In this document: one piece after another, positions 22,200 to 29,448 of the stretch | Position numbering within the stretch: the first letter of the stretch is position 1 | How the letters are laid out: each line of letters opens with the position of its first letter | Source of the DNA: JBBQBM01 sp964554485 | Lineage (GTDB): Bacteria; Patescibacteriota; Saccharimonadia; Saccharimonadales; JAGQMS01 | DNA: 29,448 nt | Assembly: GCA_964554485.1 (NCBI GenBank) | Contig: CAZKOX010000006.1 | Span: forward strand, 1 to 29,448 | Direction: 5' to 3' | Program-made: the position numbers and the translations under genes | Notes under the pieces: model-generated | Seen by the model: only the letters and a program-made list of their open reading frames with translations | The model's database searches: none | What the model was told of the DNA's origin: nothing

Positions 22200-23129
22200 A
22201 TGAAGAAGTTAACGAGTATTTTATTATTGGGTGTTGTTTTTTCGTTTACTTTGTCGATATTCGTTAATGCGGCTGAACAAAAAACAACTATAACAATTTC
22301 ACCTTTCTTGCATGAGGTTCGCTTTTCCGCCGATGAGGCAACAAAAGACTTTAGTATTGAGATAACTAATAGTACCAATCAGCCCCAAAAACTCAGTTTG
22401 TCGGTGCTAGACTTCGGATCTCTAAACGATAGCGGTGGTGTTGTTTTTGCTGGAACAGACGCCAGCACAATAGTAAAAAAATACGGATTAGCTACTTGGC
22501 TACAACTAGCTCAGAAAAATCTAACTTTAAATCCAAACGAAACTACCAATATACAAGCAACGATAATTAATGACACAACTATGGCGCCAGGAGGTCATTA
22601 TGCTGCAATTATTGCCTCAATTGACGGTCCTTTAGGCAGATCCAACGAAATTAGTATCAATCAGCGTCTATCGTCACTAATTCTTGCTACTAAAGTCGGA
22701 GGCGAAAAGTATGACCTAAGGCTAGATAAAATCTCCTCAGACGGTAATTTTTTTCATCTTCCAAAGACAGTAACTCTAAGTTTCAGAAATCCAGGCAATA
22801 CCCACGTTGTTCCTAGGGGAAAGGTTTTATTAAAGTCTCTAAGTGGTGCGGTAATTTCCCAAGGGATTATTAATGGACAATCCGAATTTGTGCTTCCAGA
22901 AACTACGCGAAACTTAACGGTTAAGTTAAATCCTATCAGCTCGATTAGCATGTGGCCCAATAAGTACCACATTCAGGTAGACTATCGCTACGATGGAATA
23001 GATAACTTTGCCAGCAAAGACAAGTCCTTATACTTTCTAAATCTTCCAAGCCTGCTATTACTAGGTCTATCATTTTTCATAATTTATTGGTTCACGAAAC
23101 GAGCAATATCTACTAAAAGACGAAAGTAG
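22200..23129 (+). CDS. Second DUF916/WxL-interacting-like membrane-anchored protein
   Basis: It has the same plan as the preceding gene: signal peptide (LTSILLLGVVFSFTLSIFVNA, cut near residue 24), a DUF916-like domain (ISPFLHEVRFSADEATKDF, SIEITNSTNQPQKLSLSVLD, later MAPGGHYAAIIASIDG), a second Ig-like domain (FFHLPKTVTLSFRNPGNTH, RGKVLLKSLSG, FVLPETTRNLTVKL), then a membrane helix (LLLLGLSFFIIYWF) and basic tail. The shared F-x-LP / N-x-GN-x-H / P-x-G pattern marks the two as divergent paralogues. It starts 4 nt after the previous stop. Two different anchors next to two different secreted proteins suggest cognate pairs, but nothing in the sequence proves pairing. Confidence 0.75.
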   Translation: MKKLTSILLLGVVFSFTLSIFVNAAEQKTTITISPFLHEVRFSADEATKDFSIEITNSTNQPQKLSLSVLDFGSLNDSGGVVFAGTDASTIVKKYGLATWLQLAQKNLTLNPNETTNIQATIINDTTMAPGGHYAAIIASIDGPLGRSNEISINQRLSSLILATKVGGEKYDLRLDKISSDGNFFHLPKTVTLSFRNPGNTHVVPRGKVLLKSLSGAVISQGIINGQSEFVLPETTRNLTVKLNPISSISMWPNKYHIQVDYRYDGIDNFASKDKSLYFLNLPSLLLLGLSFFIIYWFTKRAISTKRRK

Positions 23130-23460
23130 GGCACTGAAGACAATATACAATTGTGGATAACTTTTTACATACTAACGAGCAATTGTTTAGATTACAACAA
23201 TATTAAGTGCAGTAATTAACAGATGAGCAAAAGGGCAGTAATAGGTATCTAGTAAATATAAAAATAACAGATAAAGATAAGCAAATAATTAAATAATTAC
23301 TAATTTGATGTCATAAGAACAACGTATTAATACGATAAATAATAAGTTTTTGCTATTCCTCGAGTGCATATATATTTTGTTCGATTTACCTTCCATTACC
23401 TCTATAAAACGTGCATAATTAAGCAGTAAATATAATAACAAACAGGCAACAGCAGAAAGT
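23130..23460. other. AT-rich gap before the giant gene
   Basis: No gene or structured RNA recognised. It contains a single perfect DnaA-box 9-mer (TGTGGATAA, 23152-23160) and a TATAAT at 23431-23436, 24 nt before the next ATG, without a good -35. Its length suggests separate regulation of the giant gene. Confidence 0.6.
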
Positions 23461-26400
23461 ATGTCAGCGATTATAAAACAACGTATTTTAAATATTCCTG
23501 GGTTATTCATGGGAGTGTTGTTGGTGGTTTTATCTGGCTATTTTGTGGTATTCAAGCAGCTTGCTCAGGCCGCTAATCCGCAGCTTATTAGTTTTCAAGG
23601 TAAAGTCGTTAATGCTGACGGAACTAATGTTACTAACGGTAGTTATAACTTTGATTTTGTGCTCTATGATGATGCTACTCTCGGTAGTCCTAGTGACGGA
23701 GTGCACGATAAATGGCACGAGTTAACCAAGAGCGTAACTGTTACAAATGGTGTATTTCAGACAAATCTTGGCTCGGCTACTGCTTTACCAGATTTTAATG
23801 CAAACCCAACATTATATCTTGCCGTACGGTTTAACGCAGATGCAGCAGGGTATATGTCGCCTAGGGTAAGGATGACATCTGTACCGTACGCCCTAAACTC
23901 CGACACGGTCGGTGGGCTAGCTGCTACAAGCTTTGCGAACACAGCGTTGTCTAATCTCTCGAGCGTTGCAATCAACACTGCACTTTTACCAGGTGCCGAT
24001 AATACGATTGATTTAGGCTCATCGGCATTTAGTTTTAGAACCCTGTACGGCGATACCTCTATATTATCGCCGGCTGTTGATGTGGCAGCAGCAGGTACTT
24101 TAAGCCTTGGAGCTACCACAGCCAACGCTATAACTTTAGGAAAAACCGGGATTACCACTACAATTCCTGGAATTGTAGATATTCAAGGTACTGGAACGGC
24201 TCTTGCGTTATCAGGAGCCTCAACGACCGCTATAAGTATTTCTAATACAGGTGTAACAACAGACATATCATTGCAAAATGGTGAAACAATCGACAATAAC
24301 ACCAATGGTACTATTCAGCTGACGGCTACAAATACAGCAGTCAGTGGCACCTTAAGTGTTGGTACTGCGAGCGCGACAGGCAGTTTAACGGTACTGTCGG
24401 CTGCTGGAGTAAGCACGCGAGAAAAGCTTGCCGAATTTAGTGTTTCGGATGATTCCGGTAGCCTTTTTGCCATAAATAACGGTACCTTCGTTGACGGTAA
24501 CTTTATTCCATCGCTGACTGGCTATAACTCAACATCGGCATCGAGACAAGCAATGTATATTAACGGCGAAATTACATCAGCCGTTGATAGCGGCACTGTG
24601 CCGGTTTCGTCATTTATATCCAGAACAGTTAGTGGAGACTATCTAAATGGCACTTATGGTCTGGTGGGGACCAGACCATTATTTAGCTGGCAGAATAACA
24701 ACACAATAATTGCTCAAGCAGGGGCTTCGGGGCAGTTCACCTTCACGAACTCGTCTAATTCTGCAACAGCTTTTAATGTTCAGAACTCATCAGCCGCCAA
24801 TATACTTACTGTTGATACTTCAAACGCAGAGGTGGAATTAGGAAGCGCCTCGTTGTCTGGAAAGTTGGTGGTCAGTGACGGATCCTCGAACACTGTTACT
24901 ATAACTGCCTCAGGAGTAGGATCTGACTATAGTCTTACATTACCAACCGCTGCCGGAAGCACTAGTCAATGTTTGCAAACCGACTCAGTCACTGCTTCGC
25001 AGCTCGTTTTTTCGTCTTGTGGCGGAAGTGGTTCAACGCTTCAAGGAGCTTATGATGCTGGTTCGGCTGGTGATCAAACAATTACACTTGATTCCACACA
25101 AGACTCTATTATTATCAGTAATCCTAGTTCCGCTGGTAGTGACAGTACTTTTATCTTTAAAGTTGAGCAATTAAATACAGGCGCTACCAAGACAGGGTTA
25201 TACGTTGATAATCGTGGCACTGGGAACTCCTTTCAGGTGGATGATATATCGAGCGACACAACGCCGTTCATTGTTGATGCTGACGGCAGAGTGGGTATAG
25301 GTACATCTTCGGTGACTGGAACAACCGAAAGACTACTCCAGGTTGGCTCAGTTACTAATCGAGGCAATGCGGCAGTCTTCGGCGAGCTAGTATCAAAGGG
25401 CATAATGCAGCTTCAGGCGCTTACTGGTATCAATGATGTCTTCATATATGACACATCTTTAGATAGTGATGGTGGTCGCTGGATAGATTGGTCGGATACC
25501 GAAAGGCTCTCCTGGGCAACTGAGGCTTTGGACGACGGTGCTAGTGATCCATGTAGTATATCAACAGATGATAGATGTTATTCTCAAAGCTTCCCGAGAA
25601 AAGCTATCTTAGTAGTAACAGCAAACTCTCTTTATATATTTGATAGTACCACCGGCACAATGTGGATGCGGTTTATTCAGGATGACGCAGGTTGGGCGCT
25701 AGGAGCTAACTCGAATAACAATCCCACAAGCGTAACGGCAGTGAATGGTGTTATCTATGTTGGTACTAAAGGAACTGCAGCTGGCGGTCTATACGCCTTC
25801 GACTTCGTAAACGACCGGATGTGGAACTATGATGACACTGATCGCTCCGGCGCTGATGTTGGAATTGGTAGCAGGAATGGGGTTGTTTCGTATAGTTCTG
25901 ATAATAATACTAACTTTGATCTTGGTTCAAATACCGGCTGGAAAACCATCAATGACGTTTCCTCTACCGTAATTCAGAACAGCAAAACTATTATCTCAAC
26001 CACATCCGCTCCAAATAACGCAATAACGGTGGTTGGTCTGGCGACGGACTCAGGACTAACAGTTATAAACCTATCAACTCAGAAAATTCGCCAATATTCT
26101 GACCAGACTGACCAAGAATATGAAGCAGTCGCCGTCACCAGAAATGCCCGTCTGTATGGTCTGAATAGCTCAATAGACCAGCTGGAGCTTTGGATAAATA
26201 TCGATGTTGATAACGTTGCCACCAGAATTAACGGGACGCCAGATAAGGTTGTTGATGAAACAACCGCTCCAAGGTTGTCCAAGGCGACTCCGGTAGTAAA
26301 CACTAACTCCCCCGACGCGCTTGAAGTCATTACTAACGGCTCTTTGGCGGATGCTGGAATATTAGCAACTGCCGCCATACCTTCAAACTCAGATCTGATA

Positions 26401-29352
26401 TATGTCGGCACCGACCAAGGCCTAACAGAGATCCACCTCGCAAACTATACCAATGCTACAACCTTTAGTGGCTGGTCGAAGTTCTATACCACGTCTCGAC
26501 AAACCGCCATGATGCCAGGTACTATTCGACGAATGCTGACTATGGATAATGCTTCTGGGGATGTTACTAATGCTGCACAGAGCAGTATTATGGAGGCCAA
26601 GGGGACACCAACTTATAATGTTGACGGTGTACGTAACCGTGCCATGAGTTTTAACGGCACCAGCCAATACTTATGCTCCGATGCTAATAATGATGCTACT
26701 TGCGATAATGACACTACTGATAATATTAACACCGGCGGATTCACTATTACAGCCTGGTTTAAGCACTCCACAACACTAGCGGGTACGGATGTGCTCTTTG
26801 CTCGCTGCTACAATACGACACCCGCGGCGGCAACCGGATGTCTGGCGGCAGCTATGAACTCAAGCGGTCAGATAGTTACAACCGTGGACGATGACGCGCT
26901 TTGGAGCATTGGAGCTGCCACTAACAATGACGTTACTTACACCTCTACTAATTCATACGCCGATAACCAGTGGCACTTCTATTCTTTATCTAAGTACACT
27001 GGAGCTGTGGCGCCTGTGGTTTTGATTGATGGGCAGGTAATTAGCTACGCCACATCCCTCACGCATACCACTCTTGATAATGCCCAGATTCTTGGTGTTG
27101 GTACAGACTGTAGTTCTGGAGCAGCCTGCGGTACTGGCGGCAACTTCTGGGACGGATCGATAGATGATTTTACCTATAGTGCTTGTGGTACGGCAGGATG
27201 TACCACTGACGGCCTAGGTACCACTTCAGCTAACGCAGCTTATGTCGCGCGCCTACTGTTTAACGATGCGCGTTCAACCCTGAACAAGAAGGTTTATGAT
27301 GGCGCTGCTGACACGACGTCATATACCTCGACAGTTATTACTGATAGCTCCAGTCCTGCCTGGATACCAAACGAATTTGCTGGCATGATAGTCCGAATTA
27401 ATAGTGGTGGTGGAGCTGGTCAGACTAGACGAATAACCAGTAATACGGCATCGACTATAACCGTGAATCCGGCTTTTAGTACAACTCCGGCAAGTAATGA
27501 TGACTTTAAAGTTGATCCGGAGTCTTTAATCGGTAGTTCTAATAATGTCAAAGCGATTGGTGTTAGTAGGAGCGTTACTTTTGGTGAATCAAGAGTAATG
27601 TGTGCTGGTACAAACAATACTACTGATGGTGGGGCAGTAACCTGCTTTAACCACCAGTCTGGTCCAAATATCATTGCAGACACCTATCATGGAGACACTG
27701 AGTATACTGACGATTCTGGCACGGAATGGACGGGCACTGATTATGATGATATTCAGTCGATAGACTTAACACAGCGCACTCTTATCATCGGGTCTGATGC
27801 CCATAAGTGGCTAGAGTCACAAGATGTGCGACTAGGAAACGCTCTTGACTATCTTCAGGGCCGCTTCGATGATATTAGATCGCAAATTCAAGTTATGGGG
27901 TCCTCTACTTTAGCCGGACAGATTGGGTTGGGTGTTGGTTTGACTGGCGGTGTTGACCTAGCTGAATACTACACCTCTAATCAAGAGCTCTTGTCGGGAG
28001 AAATAGTTACTCTGGAACCAAATAACGTTGGTTCAGTTAAGCGGACGACGCTACGATATGAGAAAGGTATGGTGGGAATTGTAGCAACTGCTCCTGGCGC
28101 GATCCTAGGCTCCAACGAGGGTCAATCTTATCCGATTGCGCTTGTCGGACGAGTACCAGTTAAAATAACAACTGAAAACGGTGATATCAAATCCGGCGAT
28201 CGTATTACGTCATCATCGATTCCTGGCTATGGTATGAAGGCTGTTAAAGGGGGTCAAGTAGTTGGAGAGGCACTCGAAGACCTGACGGAAGATAAACTAA
28301 TAGACTGTCCGGAGAATACTCCAGAGGGAGTGAGTTGCGGTGTAATTACGGTTTTTGTTAACTTAACAGATTATAACGGCGATAATATTGAGCTTGCTAC
28401 CGCACAGGCAGAAGACTCGGGTCTACTTTGGGGCGATAGTTTCTTAACCCCTACCGAGGGGCTGCTTGTACTTGATGGTCAGTTATCTGACGAATTAGCA
28501 GTTACCAAGAAAGCTCAGTTAGAAAAGTCCGATAAGATTCTACGCTATCTAGCTGGTCGAACAGATCAGGACGATTCTGAAGTGCTAGCTGGACGAGTTA
28601 GCACTACTGAACTAAACGGTGCTAATGTTTATGCCGGCAGTATCTATGCCGGTACCCTGGTGGTTGATAAGCTAAAAGCTAATCAGATAGAGGGCCTGAA
28701 TGTGTTTACGGACTCTATTTCAAGCTTGTCTGAGAAGTACGACGCGCTATTAAGCCGGCCGGACTACGGTATAGATGAGCCTAATGATCAGATTGCAAGC
28801 GCTATTAACCTAACTAATTTCGCGGTCCGTAGTATGTCGGTTGGTCAAGACATGAACGTTAATGGAAGACTTTATGCTAACGGAGGATTGATAGTTAGCG
28901 GCGACACTGAATTTCATGGCAGCGCCTTGTTCCAGAACCTAGTAACCTTTATAGAAAAAACCGTATTTAATAACGATGTCTTGTTTGCGGGCCACATCAC
29001 TACTTCTGGAGAAGCCCCGGTCGTAGAAGTTGGCGTGGCTGCCGGTGACGATCAAACAGACGTAGCATATAAGTCGGACCTAAATAGTCCAAGAATTATG
29101 GTTGATGGTAATGACACCGCCGGCCAGATTGAGCTTAGTACGGAAAGTGGTTCAACGATTGGTGAGCTGCTGAGCCTTCAGTTTAATAGAGCTTTTGATA
29201 AGACACCAACCGTAATAATAACGGCCGCCAACGACCAAGCAACATCAGTAAGTTTCTATGTCGAAGCCACTAGAAGTGGTTTCAAACTATACGTAACGGA
29301 TGCGCCTAGCGAAGGCGCGACTCTAAAATTCAATTACTGGGTAGTCCAGTAG
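23461..29352 (+). CDS. Giant secreted multidomain surface protein / putative adhesin (1963 aa)
   Basis: Signal peptide: hydrophobic 13-32, AQA cleavage site near residue 38. Regions, from pattern only: 43-155, an N-terminal module (ISFQGKVVNADG, YLAVRFNADA, VPYALNSDTVGGL) common in CPR surface proteins; 156-650, Ser/Thr/Ala-rich beta repeats like phage tail fibres; about 653-1010, a possible beta-propeller (LYIFDSTTGTMWMRF, VNGVIYVGTKG, IYVGTDQGLTEIHL); about 1058-1240, a LamG/concanavalin-like module (AMSFNGTSQYLC, FTITAWFKHS, WHFYSLSKY, GSIDDFTY); about 1498-1610, GGVDLAEYYTSNQELLSGE to GIVATAPGAILGS, resembling the G2 autoprotease-like domain of tail fibres; 1611-1850, helical linker; C terminus, a beta domain ending FNYWVVQ. 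No C-terminal anchor is seen. A role in attachment is inferred. Confidence 0.85.
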   Translation: MSAIIKQRILNIPGLFMGVLLVVLSGYFVVFKQLAQAANPQLISFQGKVVNADGTNVTNGSYNFDFVLYDDATLGSPSDGVHDKWHELTKSVTVTNGVFQTNLGSATALPDFNANPTLYLAVRFNADAAGYMSPRVRMTSVPYALNSDTVGGLAATSFANTALSNLSSVAINTALLPGADNTIDLGSSAFSFRTLYGDTSILSPAVDVAAAGTLSLGATTANAITLGKTGITTTIPGIVDIQGTGTALALSGASTTAISISNTGVTTDISLQNGETIDNNTNGTIQLTATNTAVSGTLSVGTASATGSLTVLSAAGVSTREKLAEFSVSDDSGSLFAINNGTFVDGNFIPSLTGYNSTSASRQAMYINGEITSAVDSGTVPVSSFISRTVSGDYLNGTYGLVGTRPLFSWQNNNTIIAQAGASGQFTFTNSSNSATAFNVQNSSAANILTVDTSNAEVELGSASLSGKLVVSDGSSNTVTITASGVGSDYSLTLPTAAGSTSQCLQTDSVTASQLVFSSCGGSGSTLQGAYDAGSAGDQTITLDSTQDSIIISNPSSAGSDSTFIFKVEQLNTGATKTGLYVDNRGTGNSFQVDDISSDTTPFIVDADGRVGIGTSSVTGTTERLLQVGSVTNRGNAAVFGELVSKGIMQLQALTGINDVFIYDTSLDSDGGRWIDWSDTERLSWATEALDDGASDPCSISTDDRCYSQSFPRKAILVVTANSLYIFDSTTGTMWMRFIQDDAGWALGANSNNNPTSVTAVNGVIYVGTKGTAAGGLYAFDFVNDRMWNYDDTDRSGADVGIGSRNGVVSYSSDNNTNFDLGSNTGWKTINDVSSTVIQNSKTIISTTSAPNNAITVVGLATDSGLTVINLSTQKIRQYSDQTDQEYEAVAVTRNARLYGLNSSIDQLELWINIDVDNVATRINGTPDKVVDETTAPRLSKATPVVNTNSPDALEVITNGSLADAGILATAAIPSNSDLIYVGTDQGLTEIHLANYTNATTFSGWSKFYTTSRQTAMMPGTIRRMLTMDNASGDVTNAAQSSIMEAKGTPTYNVDGVRNRAMSFNGTSQYLCSDANNDATCDNDTTDNINTGGFTITAWFKHSTTLAGTDVLFARCYNTTPAAATGCLAAAMNSSGQIVTTVDDDALWSIGAATNNDVTYTSTNSYADNQWHFYSLSKYTGAVAPVVLIDGQVISYATSLTHTTLDNAQILGVGTDCSSGAACGTGGNFWDGSIDDFTYSACGTAGCTTDGLGTTSANAAYVARLLFNDARSTLNKKVYDGAADTTSYTSTVITDSSSPAWIPNEFAGMIVRINSGGGAGQTRRITSNTASTITVNPAFSTTPASNDDFKVDPESLIGSSNNVKAIGVSRSVTFGESRVMCAGTNNTTDGGAVTCFNHQSGPNIIADTYHGDTEYTDDSGTEWTGTDYDDIQSIDLTQRTLIIGSDAHKWLESQDVRLGNALDYLQGRFDDIRSQIQVMGSSTLAGQIGLGVGLTGGVDLAEYYTSNQELLSGEIVTLEPNNVGSVKRTTLRYEKGMVGIVATAPGAILGSNEGQSYPIALVGRVPVKITTENGDIKSGDRITSSSIPGYGMKAVKGGQVVGEALEDLTEDKLIDCPENTPEGVSCGVITVFVNLTDYNGDNIELATAQAEDSGLLWGDSFLTPTEGLLVLDGQLSDELAVTKKAQLEKSDKILRYLAGRTDQDDSEVLAGRVSTTELNGANVYAGSIYAGTLVVDKLKANQIEGLNVFTDSISSLSEKYDALLSRPDYGIDEPNDQIASAINLTNFAVRSMSVGQDMNVNGRLYANGGLIVSGDTEFHGSALFQNLVTFIEKTVFNNDVLFAGHITTSGEAPVVEVGVAAGDDQTDVAYKSDLNSPRIMVDGNDTAGQIELSTESGSTIGELLSLQFNRAFDKTPTVIITAANDQATSVSFYVEATRSGFKLYVTDAPSEGATLKFNYWVVQ

Positions 29353-29364
29353 TAAGCGTAAGAG

Positions 29365-29393
29365 TTGTTTAAACCAAACCGATTGGATATAAT
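29365..29393 (+). promoter_or_regulatory. Promoter of the gene running off the right edge
   Basis: TTGTTT (29365-29370), 17 nt, TATAAT (29388-29393). The ATG at 29404 lies 10 nt after the -10, so the leader would be only a few bases. Confidence 0.65.
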
Positions 29394-29403
29394 ATAAATA
29401 ACC

Positions 29404-29448
29404 ATGGAAGGCACAAGAAGTCAGGCAGGGGGTACTCATCAGTACCAA
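29404..29448 (+). CDS. Start of an unidentified gene (cut by the window edge)
   Basis: ATG followed by 14 open codons (MEGTRSQAGGTHQYQ) to the end of the window. It is supported by the good promoter just upstream, the spacing that recurs at other starts in this window, and the position after the giant gene. It shows no signal peptide so far. It is too short to identify. Confidence 0.45.
   Translation, partial: MEGTRSQAGGTHQYQ

Noticed and set aside
23152..23160. Perfect DnaA box, possible replication origin
   Set aside because: Only one 9-mer is present, expected by chance roughly one time in five in a window this size on both strands, and dnaA/dnaN are not nearby.
1..29448. UGA recoded to Gly (Gracilibacteria/Absconditabacteria code)
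   Set aside because: TGA ends ftsZ, yqeY and the 337-aa gene exactly where the families or gene overlaps require; no conserved protein reads through TGA.
1..29448. CRISPR array, tRNA/rRNA genes, insertion sequences or prophage
   Set aside because: No regularly spaced direct repeats, no cloverleaf-like GC-rich segments in the gaps, no transposase or integrase. The tail-fibre-like giant protein has a signal peptide and no phage neighbours.

Overview
The window looks like chromosomal DNA of a small-genome bacterium of the Candidate Phyla Radiation (Patescibacteria), most likely Saccharibacteria or a close relative. The evidence is compact housekeeping operons with overlapping genes, a DUF5663-type small protein, a type 2 (eukaryote-like) IleRS, a B12-dependent ribonucleotide reductase and large secreted beta-rich proteins of a kind known from CPR genomes. 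TGA is used as a normal stop (for example ftsZ and yqeY), which argues against the UGA-recoding Gracilibacteria and Absconditabacteria. The assignment to phylum is inference.

Layout. Positions 1-2085 (+): the 3' end of infB, an unrecognised charged protein and a DUF5663 protein. Positions 2204-5642 (-): priA, def and fmt, converging on the first block across a nested inverted repeat. Positions 5643-8004 (+): a divergently transcribed winged-helix regulator, then rpsU-yqeY-adk-map. Positions 8041-10676: ftsA and ftsZ. Positions 10686-14364: nrdR under a promoter carrying an NrdR box, the class II RNR nrdJ, and a thioredoxin-fold protein without a CxxC. Positions 14378-17611: ileS and rplU. Positions 17612-18226 hold no convincing gene and are very AT-rich, with a 14-bp tandem repeat. 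Positions 18227-29352 form a cell-surface region: a membrane-anchored protein, two secreted proteins sharing a C-terminal beta domain, two DUF916/WxL-interacting-like membrane-anchored proteins, and a 1963-residue secreted multidomain protein. A further gene begins at 29404 and runs off the window.

How it works together. The first 17.6 kb carries translation (IF-2, S21, L21, IleRS), N-terminal protein processing (Fmt, Def, Map), replication restart (PriA), division (FtsA, FtsZ) and dNTP supply (NrdJ with its repressor NrdR). The last 11 kb looks dedicated to the cell surface and is the best candidate for an undescribed system: a WxL-like display apparatus possibly used in contact with host cells or surfaces. 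Across the window many start codons lie only 6-11 nt downstream of a -10 hexamer and lack a Shine-Dalgarno sequence, suggesting that leaderless mRNAs are common here. A minority of genes (ftsZ, nrdR, nrdJ, map, priA) have clear Shine-Dalgarno sequences.
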